A stretch of DNA of 64,000 nucleotides from Spirosoma fluviale (GTDB lineage: Bacteria > Bacteroidota > Bacteroidia > Cytophagales > Spirosomataceae): the NCBI RefSeq assembly GCF_900230225.1, contig NZ_OCNH01000004.1:1-64000 (forward strand), read 5' to 3'. A program made the position numbers and the translations under genes. The notes beneath the pieces were generated by a model, which ran no database searches, had not been told where the DNA came from, and saw only the letters and a program-made list of their open reading frames with translations. Of this stretch, positions 43,707-53,823 are shown one piece after another; position 1 is the stretch's first letter; each line of letters starts with the position of its first letter.

Positions 43707-45245
43707 ATGATTACGCATTACAGAAAAACGCTTCGACTCTTTATTGGACTAATGGCGGTCGGCTCCTTACTAACGCTAAACGGTTGCCAGGACCACCGGC
43801 TATCGCCCGATTCCTCTAGCCTGCCCGATGCCACCATTTATGCCCTCAACGATGCCAATCAATTGGTACGGCTAAACATCCGGACGCCTAATGCGCCAAT
43901 GGCAACAACAACCATCACCGGTCTGGCATCCGGGGAGCGAATCCTATCTATTGATTTCAGACCCGCCACGGGGCAGCTTTACGGCGTCAGTAACATGAGT
44001 CGCCTGTTTGTCATCAACACCGCAACGGCAGAAGGACGCGCCCTAACCACTACCGCCTTTACCCCGGCCGTGGCCGGTTCGGTGGTTGGTCTGGATTTCA
44101 ACCCAACCGTTGACCGCATCCGGCTGGTAACGAACACCGGGCAGGATTTACGATTGAATCCCGAAACCGGCACCGTAGCCGCCATCGATGGCAACATCAA
44201 CGGGGCTCCCGGGGCAATGATTGCGGAGGTTGCCTATACCAACAACCGGGCAGGTTCAACCACGACCACCCTCTACGACATCGACCCCGCAACGGATCGG
44301 CTATACATACAGAACCCACCCAACAACGGTACACTAACGGACGTTGGCCCATTGGGGTTAGACATTACGGGGTCGGCGGGTTTCGACATCTCGCCAACCG
44401 ATAACACCCAGGGATTGGTAGCGGTCACGTTCAACGGCGCTTCGGAGTTACAGCAAATCAACCTCTCCACGGGGCGATTGCAGAAATTGGGCAACCTCCC
44501 CGGCACCATTATTGGTCTGGCCATCCCAACCGAACCCGTTGCCTATGCTCTTGACGGAACCGGCAACCTGCTCATCTTCAACCCCATGAGCCCCGCTCCC
44601 ATAGCCAAGGCACTCACGGGACTTCAGCCCGCCGAAGTGCTTTACGGGATTGACTTCCGACCCGCAAACGGGCAACTGTACGCCATTGGCAGCAGCAGTC
44701 GGCTATACACCATCAACACCTCCAACGGGGCGGCAACGCTGGTAGGTACGGGTCCGCTGAGCACCCTGCTATCAGGAACGGACGTTGGCTTCGATTTCAA
44801 CCCCACCGTCGACCGGATTCGGGTCACGACAACGACCGGGCAGAACCTGCGGCTAAATCCGAACGACGGCGCGGTTGCCGCCGTAGATGGCCCGCTCAAT
44901 CCGGGAACCCCTGCGGTATCGGCTTCGGCCTACACGAACAATTTCGCGGGTGCTACCACCACCACGCTGTATAACCTCGACATTCAGGGGGCTTCGGTCA
45001 TGCTTGTCCAGCAGAATCCACCGAACAACGGCACGCTGGTATCCGTAGGTTCATTGGACTTCACAGCCGAAGCAGCCAACGGGTTTGACATTGGCGGAAC
45101 ATCGGGCACCGCCTACGCGCTGCTTCGGGCTAACGGTACGACCCAGTTGTATACGATCAATTTAACGACCGGCTCGGCCACGGCGGGCGCATCGCTGCCC
45201 GGTAACCCGACAATTCGCGGCTTTGCACTCGGGCTAGGCTTCTAG
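43707..45245 (+). CDS. Lipoprotein with two DUF4394 domains
   Basis: 512 residues. Lipobox at about 23-27 (LTLNGC, Cys about 27). Two homologous halves follow (about 45-270 and 275-512), each with the DUF4394 pattern SIDFRPATGQLYG, FNPTVDRIRLVT, G-Q-x-L-R-L-N-P and the ending TLYDIDPATDRLYIQNPPNNGTL. The repeat looks like a propeller built from two duplicated units. Function unknown. Expected on the periplasmic or outer face of the envelope. Confidence 0.85.
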   Translation: MITHYRKTLRLFIGLMAVGSLLTLNGCQDHRLSPDSSSLPDATIYALNDANQLVRLNIRTPNAPMATTTITGLASGERILSIDFRPATGQLYGVSNMSRLFVINTATAEGRALTTTAFTPAVAGSVVGLDFNPTVDRIRLVTNTGQDLRLNPETGTVAAIDGNINGAPGAMIAEVAYTNNRAGSTTTTLYDIDPATDRLYIQNPPNNGTLTDVGPLGLDITGSAGFDISPTDNTQGLVAVTFNGASELQQINLSTGRLQKLGNLPGTIIGLAIPTEPVAYALDGTGNLLIFNPMSPAPIAKALTGLQPAEVLYGIDFRPANGQLYAIGSSSRLYTINTSNGAATLVGTGPLSTLLSGTDVGFDFNPTVDRIRVTTTTGQNLRLNPNDGAVAAVDGPLNPGTPAVSASAYTNNFAGATTTTLYNLDIQGASVMLVQQNPPNNGTLVSVGSLDFTAEAANGFDIGGTSGTAYALLRANGTTQLYTINLTTGSATAGASLPGNPTIRGFALGLGF

Positions 45246-45287
45246 TCCGTTTAGCGCACAATCACGTACCGAATTACCCTATAATTC

Positions 45288-45360
45288 TTATACTCCTGGG
45301 AATTGTACAGCATGGCTCAACTCACACGACCATGCCGTACAATTATCAGGAGTATAATTT
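45288..45360 (+). terminator. Long hairpin terminator after the DUF4394 gene
   Basis: TTATACTCCTG (45288-45298) pairs with CAGGAGTATAA (45348-45358); inner stems AATTGTAC/GTACAATT (45301-45308 with 45337-45344) and GCATGG/CCATGC follow. TTTT comes directly after. Confidence 0.75.
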
Positions 45361-45481
45361 TATAAAGATAATTTATCCTATCGTCAAATAATTAGTAGAC
45401 TTTTCAAAGAATTAATAAAACCCTTTGCGGTTTAGAGACCCCCTCATTGACTTAGCTTGTAGAAACCATTACTACAGAGTC

Positions 45482-46519
45482 ATGAGTCGGAAGACGTTCA
45501 GACAACTCCTGGAGAAGTACCTGCGGGGCGAATGTACACCACAGGAGAAGCAATTTGTTGAACACTGGTACGGCCTGCTGGAAACGGAAACCGGCGAATC
45601 GGGCGGGGAACTGAACATGGACGAACTCGAAGGGCGTCTCTGGAATCAGATCCAAAAAAAAATGGATACCGGTGAAGAACCTGAACAGGGGCGCGTCAGA
45701 CCTCTGCACGCCGTTCGGTACCGCTGGCTGGGCGTAGCGGCTTCCCTCCTGCTCATTGGCGGCTGGTTTTACGTCAGCCAGCCCATTCGAAATTTGCTGC
45801 CCGGTCAGGCGCTGTCGACGGATGAGCAGACCGGCTGGATTGACCGGTCCAATACATCGGCGCAACCCATAGAGGTCCGGCTGGAAGATGGCAGCCTCGT
45901 TCAGTTATCCGCCAAGAGTACTCTTCGATTCCCCAAACACTTTGCCGCCGACAAACGCGCCGTTTTCCTGACCGGCGATGCCTTTTTCTCGATTCAGAAA
46001 ATGCCCTCCCGCCCGTTTTATGTACACACCGGCGAGGTAATCACCAAAGTATTGGGTACGAGTTTCTTTGTCCGTACCGAAGCCGAATCGGGAAAGGTGC
46101 GGGTTGAAGTGGTTACCGGCCGGGTTACGGTATACAAACAGGATTCGGAGAAACAGACGTCGGCGAACGGGGTCTTCTTAACCCCCAATCAGGCCGCCAC
46201 CTTCTTTGCCGACGAGCAGCACTTTGTAACGGGCCTCGTGGATGCGCCCAAAGTGATCCCGTCGACAGAAGCCGAGAAAAAAACCGTTTCGCTGGTGTTC
46301 GACGATGCGCCGTTGGCGGATGTGCTGACGCAGCTTGAACAGACGTACGGAATTGCTATTGAACTGGAGAACGACCAGCAGAAAAGCTGCCCGCTTACGG
46401 CCAACCTGACCGATCAGCCGCTGTACACGCAGCTGGATATTATTTGCGCAGCCTTGAAATCGACCTATAAAATTCAGGGGACGACCATCTTGATCAGCGG
46501 AAAAGGCTGTACCGAATAG
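45482..46519 (+). CDS. FecR-type anti-sigma factor/transducer
   Basis: 345 residues from the ATG at 45482; the upstream TTG at 45425 is not needed. Cytoplasmic N-terminal part (LLEKYLRGECTPQEKQFVEHWY), membrane segment about 82-98 (LGVAASLLLIGGWFYV), then the periplasmic FecR domain (VRLEDGSLVQLSAKSTLRFP, VTTGEVITKVLGTSFFVR) and a C-terminal DUF4974-like domain (VSLVFDDAPLADVLTQLEQTYGI). It should hold and release an ECF sigma factor in response to the STN domain of the SusC encoded next. No sigma gene is adjacent, which is unusual. Confidence 0.9.
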   Translation: MSRKTFRQLLEKYLRGECTPQEKQFVEHWYGLLETETGESGGELNMDELEGRLWNQIQKKMDTGEEPEQGRVRPLHAVRYRWLGVAASLLLIGGWFYVSQPIRNLLPGQALSTDEQTGWIDRSNTSAQPIEVRLEDGSLVQLSAKSTLRFPKHFAADKRAVFLTGDAFFSIQKMPSRPFYVHTGEVITKVLGTSFFVRTEAESGKVRVEVVTGRVTVYKQDSEKQTSANGVFLTPNQAATFFADEQHFVTGLVDAPKVIPSTEAEKKTVSLVFDDAPLADVLTQLEQTYGIAIELENDQQKSCPLTANLTDQPLYTQLDIICAALKSTYKIQGTTILISGKGCTE

Positions 46520-46733
46520 TTGCCCCGACAATCAATTTCTAATCCACTTTTCCGCTTCTATGCCTATGAACTAATCCTTTCAAGTTTCCCGGGACTATTA
46601 AAAAAAGACGCTGGTCATGCGTCAACATGAACCAGCGTTACTGAATCCTGACGTGCATCGGACCGACTGCGAATCGGACCCCGACAAGCCGGATTGTTTT
46701 GCCGATTTCCTTTCTAACAAAACCCTTAAAGGT

Positions 46734-49700
46734 ATGAAAAAAAGACTACCTGTGCCCACCGGCGGCTTGTCCGGCTGGCCAGCCGATCTACTTCCCAGAT
46801 TGATGAACCTTTCCCTTATCCAACTCTTCCTGATGATTGCCTGCACGAGTTTCTCGTTTGCCTTCGATGGCCAGGCCCAGGAGTTAATGAACCGCCCCGT
46901 AACCCTAAATGTGGAAGGGCAGCGGCTTCGCGTGGTGCTGGCGCAGATCGAGCAGCAAACAACGGCCCGCTTCGTGTATAGCTCGAAGTCGATTGGCGTC
47001 GACCGCCCGATCACCATCACCACCCGCGACAAACGGCTGGCCGATGTACTCACCGAATTGCTCCGCCCCCTGAAACTAAGCTACCGGATGGTTGGCGGTC
47101 AGATCGTGCTGGAAAGCGATACCGACGCGCATTCACTGGTGACGCCAGCGAACGAAGCCGCCGACCGGGCGCTCTCGGGAACGGTGACCGACGAGAAAAA
47201 CGCGGCCTTACCGGGCGTGAGTGTCGTGATCAAAGGCTCCAACCGGGGCTCGACTACGGACGCCAACGGGCAGTTTAAAATCACGGTGCCGGACGGTAAC
47301 GCCATCACGCTGACGTTCTCGTTTGTTGGCTACCGGAGTCAGGATGTGACGGTTGGGAGCAAGCCGACGGTCAACGTATCGATGGTACCCGATGTAGGTT
47401 CGCTGGATGAAGTCGTGGTCATTGGCTACGGTGCTGTTCGCAAAAAAGACCTGACCGGCTCGGTGGTGCAGCTCAAGAGCGAGCAACTGAAAGAAGTACC
47501 GACATCCAACGTGCTCGAAGCCGCGCAGGGTAAAATTGCCGGGGCCGACATCACCCGCAGCAGCGGACAGGCGGGGGCTCGGATCAACATCTCCATCCGG
47601 GGCAACCGCTCCATTGGCGGCAACAACTCGCCCCTGATCATTGTGGATGGTATCCAGTACAGCAACCTGGAGGATATCAACGCCAACGACATCGAAACGA
47701 TGGATGTCCTGAAAGATGCGTCGTCGACGGCCATTTACGGGTCGCGCGGGTCGAACGGGGTTATTCTGATTACGACCAAGAAAGGCAAGCTGGGCAAGCC
47801 CGATATTTCGTTCAATGCCTATTCCGGGATTTCGCAGGTGACGATGTACCCGAAGGCGATGGACATTACCGGCTTCCGGGATTTCAAACGGGAAGCGTGG
47901 CGGGCCGCCGGTATCTGGAAAAGCCCCGCCGATGATGCCGCTATCTTCACCAACGTAGCCGAATACGACGCCCTACAAAAAGGCCTCTGGACCGATTACC
48001 AGGACGCCCTGATTCACAACGGGGTTCAGCAGAACTATCAGGTGGGTATCCGCTCAGGCACCGACCGGCTGAAATCGTACGTTTCGGTCGATTACTTCAA
48101 CGAGAAAGGCATTCTGAAACTGGATGAACTGAGCCGCTATACGGGCCGACTCAATGTCGATTTCACGATCAACGACTGGATGAAGATCGGGCTGCAAAGC
48201 CAGCTGACGTATTACAACCAGAGCGTACGCCGGGACCCCCTCAATCAGGCCAACAAAATCAGTCCGCTGGGGTCGCTCTACGACGCCAACGGCAATTTTA
48301 ATTTCATCATGCTCGATGGACAAACGGCCAATCCCCTGTCCGATGAGCAACCCAATGTGTTCAATAACTCAGTGCTGACTACCCGGGTGCTGACCAATGG
48401 GTACCTCGAACTGACGCCATTCAAAGGGTTTTCGTTCCGGAGTACGCTGGGCGTCAATCTGGCTTCCATACGGGACGGAGCCTATTCATCGCCCAAATCC
48501 ATTGACCGCTCGCTGACGGGTAAGTCGCTGTCTACCTACAACACCAGCAACGGGCGCACCGTGAACTGGGAGAACGTCATGACCTACCAGCGGACCTTCG
48601 GCCAGCACGCCCTCACGATGACGGGCATTGCCAGTTACCTGGGCAACACCTCCGACAACTCGGCGGCTTCGGGCGTCAACCAGTTGCTGCCCTCGCAGTT
48701 GTTCTACTCGCTGGGCAGTGCTACGGAGGAGATCAAGATCAACTCGGCTTTCTCCAAAAACAACCTGGTCTCCTTTGCCGCCCGCCTGAACTACGCCTTC
48801 CGCGACCGGTATCTGCTGACGCTGACCGCCCGCGAAGATGGTTCGTCGAAGCTGGCGTTGGGCAACAAATGGACGTTCTTTCCCTCGGCGGCTTTTGCGT
48901 GGCGGGTTATCGAGGAGAAATTCATGCAGGACATAAAAGGGCTGAGCGACCTCAAAATCCGGGCGAGTTATGGCGTAGCGGGCAACGACCCGTCCGGCCC
49001 CTACGCGACCCAGACCACCCTCACCCGACTGGCCTTTGGTTTCGATGACATCTCCGCTCCGGCCTATACCTTCTCCCGAAACGTGGGCAACACCGCCCTC
49101 GGCTGGGAATTATCGAACACCAAAAACATAGGCCTGGATTTCGGTCTGTTCAACGGCCGCGTCAACGCATCGCTCGACTATTACGACACCCGCACCTCCG
49201 ACCTGCTGCTGGACCGGGGCCTTCCGCCAACAACCGGCGTAACGACCGTGAAACAGAACATAGGCAAAACCCGCAACCGGGGCCTTGAACTGTCACTGGG
49301 AAGCACCAACATCCGCACCCAGAACCTGACCTGGAGCAGCAACGTCACCTTCACCAAAAACAAGGAGGAAATCACCGAACTGGTGACCGGTTCCAACGAC
49401 ATCGGCAATGGCTGGTTTGTTGGCTCGCCCATCAGCGTGTATTATGACTACGAGAAACTAGGCATCTGGCAGACTTCGGAAGCCGATCTGGCGGCCAAAC
49501 TTGCGCCCACGCAGCTACCCGGCGAAGTCAAAGTGAAAGACCAGAACAACGATGGCAAGATCGACGCCGTCAACGACCGGATCATCCTGGGAACGCCCCG
49601 CCCCAAGTGGAGTGGCGGCTTCGACAACACATTTAAATTCAAAGGGTTCGACCTGAATTTGTTCCTCTACGCCCGTGTGGGTCAGATGATCAACTCCGAC

Positions 49701-50051
49701 CGGTCGGCGCGTTTCGACCAGCAGGGAGTTGGCAACAGCACGGCGGGTCTGGACTACTGGACGCCCGAAAATCCAACCAACGCCTACCCGCGCCCCAACA
49801 GGAATGGTGGCCTGAAATACCTCTCCACGCTGGGCTATCAGGATGGCACCTACGCCCGAATCCGGAACATCACACTGGCCTATAACGTACCAGTCAAAAT
49901 GCTCCCCAAGGTTGTTCGGGGCGTTCGAGTGTACGTAACGGGCAAGAACCTGGTCACCTTCACGAAGCTGAATTACGACCCTGAACGGGGTGGTTCGGAG
50001 AACTTCCCCATGACCAAACTGTACGTCTTCGGCCTGAATGTCAATCTATAA
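46734..50051 (+). CDS. SusC/RagA TonB-dependent transporter with STN signalling domain
   Basis: 1105 residues from the ATG at 46734 (MKKRLPVP); an in-frame ATG at 46617 would add 39 residues without a signal peptide character. Signal segment about 24-48, STN domain about 55-128 (VVLAQIEQQTTARFVYS), carboxypeptidase-like domain from about 145 (GTVTDEKNAALPGVSVVI), TonB region LDEVVVIGYGAVRKKDLTGS, plug and barrel ending GLNVNL. The STN domain is the part that contacts FecR, so this transporter senses its own substrate. Given the following genes the substrate is probably pectin oligosaccharide. Confidence 0.95.
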   Translation: MKKRLPVPTGGLSGWPADLLPRLMNLSLIQLFLMIACTSFSFAFDGQAQELMNRPVTLNVEGQRLRVVLAQIEQQTTARFVYSSKSIGVDRPITITTRDKRLADVLTELLRPLKLSYRMVGGQIVLESDTDAHSLVTPANEAADRALSGTVTDEKNAALPGVSVVIKGSNRGSTTDANGQFKITVPDGNAITLTFSFVGYRSQDVTVGSKPTVNVSMVPDVGSLDEVVVIGYGAVRKKDLTGSVVQLKSEQLKEVPTSNVLEAAQGKIAGADITRSSGQAGARINISIRGNRSIGGNNSPLIIVDGIQYSNLEDINANDIETMDVLKDASSTAIYGSRGSNGVILITTKKGKLGKPDISFNAYSGISQVTMYPKAMDITGFRDFKREAWRAAGIWKSPADDAAIFTNVAEYDALQKGLWTDYQDALIHNGVQQNYQVGIRSGTDRLKSYVSVDYFNEKGILKLDELSRYTGRLNVDFTINDWMKIGLQSQLTYYNQSVRRDPLNQANKISPLGSLYDANGNFNFIMLDGQTANPLSDEQPNVFNNSVLTTRVLTNGYLELTPFKGFSFRSTLGVNLASIRDGAYSSPKSIDRSLTGKSLSTYNTSNGRTVNWENVMTYQRTFGQHALTMTGIASYLGNTSDNSAASGVNQLLPSQLFYSLGSATEEIKINSAFSKNNLVSFAARLNYAFRDRYLLTLTAREDGSSKLALGNKWTFFPSAAFAWRVIEEKFMQDIKGLSDLKIRASYGVAGNDPSGPYATQTTLTRLAFGFDDISAPAYTFSRNVGNTALGWELSNTKNIGLDFGLFNGRVNASLDYYDTRTSDLLLDRGLPPTTGVTTVKQNIGKTRNRGLELSLGSTNIRTQNLTWSSNVTFTKNKEEITELVTGSNDIGNGWFVGSPISVYYDYEKLGIWQTSEADLAAKLAPTQLPGEVKVKDQNNDGKIDAVNDRIILGTPRPKWSGGFDNTFKFKGFDLNLFLYARVGQMINSDRSARFDQQGVGNSTAGLDYWTPENPTNAYPRPNRNGGLKYLSTLGYQDGTYARIRNITLAYNVPVKMLPKVVRGVRVYVTGKNLVTFTKLNYDPERGGSENFPMTKLYVFGLNVNL

Positions 50052-50070
50052 CCCAAAAACTTTAGTCAAC

Positions 50071-51717
50071 ATGAATTCATACCTAATGCGAACGGGGTTA
50101 GTCCTACTCTCTTTGTGCACCCTCTTCGCGTGTAAAGATGTGCTGGACGAATACAACCCCAGCGGCCTGACCGCAGAGACTGTGTATACCACGCCCGAAG
50201 GCTTCGAAACGCTGGTCAATGCCGCCTACACCTATCAGCGGTGGTGGTACGGCAAAGAAGAAGGCTATAATATTGCCGAAACGGGTACCGATATCTGGAC
50301 GAGTGGCTCCGGCGAGGTGTACCGCGATTTGACTCAGTACCTGAACCTCCAGGGCAGCAATGGTGCCCTCAGCAACGAGTGGCGGGAATTTTATGCCGCC
50401 ATCAACCTCTGCAACGGCGGCATCAGCCGCATCGGCCAGGCGGGTTTGTCGGCTACCCTGCGGCCCATTCGGGAAGGAGAACTCCGGTTTCTGCGTGCCT
50501 TCTATTACTGGCATATCGTTGAAACCTGGGGTGGCGTTCACTTCACCACGCAGGAAACGAACGGGATCATCTCCACGGCCAACCGCACGCCGGTGGAAAC
50601 GTTTTACAATCAGATTTTCGAGGATTTGAAGTTTGCCGCTGCCAATCTGCCCGTTACGCAGCCGCAGTATGGCCGGGTGACGAAAGGAGCCGCGCAGGCG
50701 TTTCTGGCCCGTATGTACCTGACTCGGGGCATGAATAAAGAAGCGCTGGAAACCGCGCAGGCCGTTTTGACCGGCAACTACGGCTACAAACTCGAAACCA
50801 ACTACGCCGACCTCTGGAAGATGAGCAACCTCAAAACCAAAGAGGCTATCTACGTCGTGGACTATTCGACCAATCTGGTACTGAACGACCTGGCCAACTC
50901 GACCTTCAATCCGTACGGCCACAGCCGGGGCAGCAATAACGCCCATTTACTGTTCCTGATGAAGTACGACGACCGCCCCGGCATGATCCGGGATATTGCC
51001 AACGGCCGTCCCTTCAACCGCTACATGCCTACCCGCTTCCTGCTCGACCTGTACAGCGAAAACGACGCCCGCTACGAAGGCTCGTTTACCGAGGTGTGGT
51101 ATGCCAACGCAACCTCCCGTCCGGCGGGTATGAGCCTGGGCGATACGGCCGTGTATTGCACCCGGCGCGACATTCCGGATGCGTTCGAGGCTACGCGCAA
51201 GTACCAGACCTACGACCGAAGCAAAATCTACAACGCCAACGGAACGGTGAAAGACAACCTGCGTTACCCGAGCCTATCCAAGTTTATTGACCCAACCCGC
51301 GCCAGCCTAAACGAAGCGCAAAGTGCCCGCGATGTGTTCGTGATCCGGCTCGCCGAGGTGTATCTGATTGCCGCCGAAGCCCAAATGAAACTGGGTAATC
51401 TACAAGCTGCCGCCGATTACGTCAACGTACTGCGTACACGGGCGGCCAAACCCGGCAAAGCTGCCGCCATGCAGATCGCACCGGCGCAGGTAACGCTCGA
51501 TTTCATTCTGGACGAGCGTGCCCGCGAGCTGGCTGGCGAGCAGATTCGGTGGTTCGACCTGAAACGTACCGGTAAGCTGCTGGAGCGCATCCGGGCCTAT
51601 GCCCCCGATAATGCCATTAACCTTCAGGATTTTCAGGTGCTGCGGCCCATTCCGCAAACCCAGCTGGACGCCGTGACCAACAAAACCGAGTTTGCGCAAA
51701 ATCAGGGCTATCAATAG
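50071..51717 (+). CDS. SusD/RagB family glycan-binding lipoprotein
   Basis: 548 residues from the ATG at 50071. Lipobox LFAC (Cys about 20, SLCTLFACKD). SusD N-terminal pattern with TPEGFETLVNAAYTYQRWW, then LRFLRAFYYWHIVETWGGVHF and the C-terminal RLAEVYLIAAEAQMKLG and DERARELAGEQIRWFDLKRTGKLLER; ends FAQNQGYQ. It is the surface partner of the SusC gene that ends 19 bases upstream and should capture galacturonate-containing oligosaccharides. Confidence 0.95.
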   Translation: MNSYLMRTGLVLLSLCTLFACKDVLDEYNPSGLTAETVYTTPEGFETLVNAAYTYQRWWYGKEEGYNIAETGTDIWTSGSGEVYRDLTQYLNLQGSNGALSNEWREFYAAINLCNGGISRIGQAGLSATLRPIREGELRFLRAFYYWHIVETWGGVHFTTQETNGIISTANRTPVETFYNQIFEDLKFAAANLPVTQPQYGRVTKGAAQAFLARMYLTRGMNKEALETAQAVLTGNYGYKLETNYADLWKMSNLKTKEAIYVVDYSTNLVLNDLANSTFNPYGHSRGSNNAHLLFLMKYDDRPGMIRDIANGRPFNRYMPTRFLLDLYSENDARYEGSFTEVWYANATSRPAGMSLGDTAVYCTRRDIPDAFEATRKYQTYDRSKIYNANGTVKDNLRYPSLSKFIDPTRASLNEAQSARDVFVIRLAEVYLIAAEAQMKLGNLQAAADYVNVLRTRAAKPGKAAAMQIAPAQVTLDFILDERARELAGEQIRWFDLKRTGKLLERIRAYAPDNAINLQDFQVLRPIPQTQLDAVTNKTEFAQNQGYQ

Positions 51718-51730
51718 CCAATAAATTCTT

Positions 51731-51764
51731 TCCGGGCCAGGCACTAGTCTGGCCCGGAGTTTTT
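51731..51764 (+). terminator. Rho-independent terminator after SusD
   Basis: TCCGGGCCAG (51731-51740) and CTGGCCCGGA (51749-51758) with an 8-base loop, followed by GTTTTT. The GH28 gene starts 23 bases later, so this element lowers rather than blocks its expression, or GH28 has its own promoter. Confidence 0.85.
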
Positions 51765-51786
51765 ACACCCCAACATAGCCAACCAA

Positions 51787-53442
51787 ATGACCAGACATTC
51801 CTTTTTCCTCATCGTTATCGCTTCGCTTCTGACCAGTTTTTCGGCAACGGCGCAGACCACGCCGACCTATAGCTGGGCGAACCTGCCCAAAATTGTTCAG
51901 CCGACGTTCCGGCGCGACACGACCAACATTACAGCCTTCGGTGCCAAACCCGACGGTGTTTCCCTCAATACCCAGGCCATCAACAAGGCGATTTCGACCT
52001 GTAGCCAGAAAGGCGGTGGCGTGGTGCTGGTGCCCGCAGGCATATGGCTCACCGGTCCAATTGTTCTGAAAAGCAATGTGAACCTGCACCTGAAAAGGGC
52101 CGCTACGCTGCTGTTCACTACCGACAAGACCCAATATGCGCTGGTAGAAGGGGTGTACGAAGGCAAACGCGCGGCCCGCAACCAGTCGCCGGTGTCGGGT
52201 ACGAATCTGGTGAATGTGGGTATTACGGGTCAGGGGATTCTGGACGGGAACGGCGATGTGTGGCGGGCGGTGCATAAAAGCCAGCTTACCGAGAGCCAAT
52301 GGCATGAAAAGGTCGCTTCGGGCGGAGTACTGAAAGACGACGGCAAGACCTGGTACCCGAGTGAGCAGTTCAAAAAAGCCAGCACCGAAAACCGGAGTAT
52401 GCTGCTGGTACCGGGAAAAACGCCCCAGGATTTCGCCGACATGAAAGACTTTCTGCGGCCGAATCTGGTGGTGCTCACCAACTGCAAAAAAGTGCTGCTG
52501 GAAGGCGTCACGTTCCAGAACTCACCCGCCTGGTGTCTGCATCCGCTGATGTGCCAGGATCTCACCCTTCGGAATGTGACCACCAAAAACCCGGAGTACG
52601 CGCATAACGGGGATGGCATGGACATCGAATCCTGTAAGAATTTTCTCATTGAAGGGTGTACACTCGACGTGGGCGACGATGCCATCTGCATTAAGTCCGG
52701 CAAGGACGAGGAAGGTCGAAAACGGGGAATGCCCACCGAAAACGGCATTATCCGCAACAACACCGTGTATAACGGTCACGGCGGCTTTGTAGTCGGCAGC
52801 GAGATGAGCGGAGGTGCCCGGTATCTGTTCGTTTCCAACTGTACGTTCATGGGTACCGACAAGGGGCTGCGGTTCAAGTCGGTTCGCGGGCGGGGCGGAG
52901 TGGTCGAGCACATTTACGCCAAAGATATTTTCATGAAGAACATCGCGCAGGAAGCCATCTTCTTCGACATGTACTACTTCGTCAAATTCGCGACGGACGG
53001 CGTACGCGACGAGCGGCCTGTCGTCAATGAAGGCACGCCCGTTTTCCGAAATATGCGCTTCGAGAACGTCGTCTGTACCGGTGCGAAGAAAGGCATCTTT
53101 GTCCGTGGACTTCCCGAAATGGCGATTCAACAGATTGCCATGGCGAACATGGTTCTCGAAACGGAGAAAGGTGTCGAACTGGTCGATGCCAGCGGCATTC
53201 AGCTCGATAACATAAATCTGCTGTCGACGTCCACGAAACCCGTCATCAGCGTCACGAACAGCAGCAACCTGACGTTCAACAACATCCAGTACCCGGCCAA
53301 TACCGATGTGCTGTTCTCGATTGACGGCGAACGCAGCCAGGCCATCAAAGTCACCAACACCGACACGTCCAAAGCCCGCACCAAAACCGAATTCACCCAC
53401 GGAGCCGCCGAAAAGAGCCTGCTGCTAACGGCTACGAAGTAA
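51787..53442 (+). CDS. Glycoside hydrolase family 28 (polygalacturonase type), exported
   Basis: 551 residues with a signal peptide (1-22). Family 28 motifs: NGDGMDIESC (first catalytic Asp), VGDDAICIKSG (DD pair), NGHGGFVVGSEM (His) and RFKSVRGRGG (Arg-x-Lys). The fold is a right-handed beta-helix. It hydrolyses alpha-1,4-galacturonosyl bonds in de-esterified pectin, exo or endo not resolved. The context (SusCD, pectinesterase, uronate isomerase and altronate dehydratase) supports pectin as the target. Confidence 0.92.
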   Translation: MTRHSFFLIVIASLLTSFSATAQTTPTYSWANLPKIVQPTFRRDTTNITAFGAKPDGVSLNTQAINKAISTCSQKGGGVVLVPAGIWLTGPIVLKSNVNLHLKRAATLLFTTDKTQYALVEGVYEGKRAARNQSPVSGTNLVNVGITGQGILDGNGDVWRAVHKSQLTESQWHEKVASGGVLKDDGKTWYPSEQFKKASTENRSMLLVPGKTPQDFADMKDFLRPNLVVLTNCKKVLLEGVTFQNSPAWCLHPLMCQDLTLRNVTTKNPEYAHNGDGMDIESCKNFLIEGCTLDVGDDAICIKSGKDEEGRKRGMPTENGIIRNNTVYNGHGGFVVGSEMSGGARYLFVSNCTFMGTDKGLRFKSVRGRGGVVEHIYAKDIFMKNIAQEAIFFDMYYFVKFATDGVRDERPVVNEGTPVFRNMRFENVVCTGAKKGIFVRGLPEMAIQQIAMANMVLETEKGVELVDASGIQLDNINLLSTSTKPVISVTNSSNLTFNNIQYPANTDVLFSIDGERSQAIKVTNTDTSKARTKTEFTHGAAEKSLLLTATK

Positions 53443-53455
53443 AAGAATAACGTAT

Positions 53456-53538
53456 CGCGGATCTTTAGTCCGCGTAGCCGTCAGGCTAAAAACGTCATCC
53501 TGTTTTAGCCTGACGGCTACGCGGACTAAAGATCCGCG
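53456..53538. repeat. 36-bp perfect inverted repeat
   Basis: 53456-53491 and 53503-53538 are exact inverse copies with an 11-base loop. Arms contain the unit GGATCTTTAGTCCGCGTAGC. It starts 14 bases after the GH28 stop codon and may end that transcript. No sibling copy in the window. Confidence 0.85.
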
Positions 53539-53823
53539 CTACATTCCCGCCAAAGTCTAACTTTTATGAATTAACATACAAGTACTCGTTCCCCCAAAAC
53601 TATTAGCCAATAACCTTCCCCTTCACCGATCCCCGCTAATTCGGCAACGTTCCCGATAACGATTGCGTGAATAAATATTTGGTAACACTTCGTTCGCAAA
53701 AACCGCCTGTTTAATCTTCGTCAGAAAACACCTTAAACAGCCTGCTGGTGGTCAGGCGTATTTCTGTAAAAAAGACAATTTTAACGAGGATAAAGGTGTT
53801 TACCCCACCCCAGCCCTGACAAC
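53539..53823. other. Intergenic region before the altronate dehydratase gene
   Basis: 285 bases (381 with the repeat) with no gene. The right part is AT-rich and should carry the promoter of the uxaA-uxaC unit. No known riboswitch or operator is recognised. Confidence 0.4.

Noticed and set aside
50104..50946. Minus-strand frame of 280 codons inside the SusD gene
   Set aside because: Antisense of a clear SusD; no signal or motif of its own.
52522..53400. Minus-strand frame of 292 codons inside the GH28 gene
   Set aside because: Antisense of the GH28 catalytic region, rich in Val/Gly/Asp as expected from the complement.
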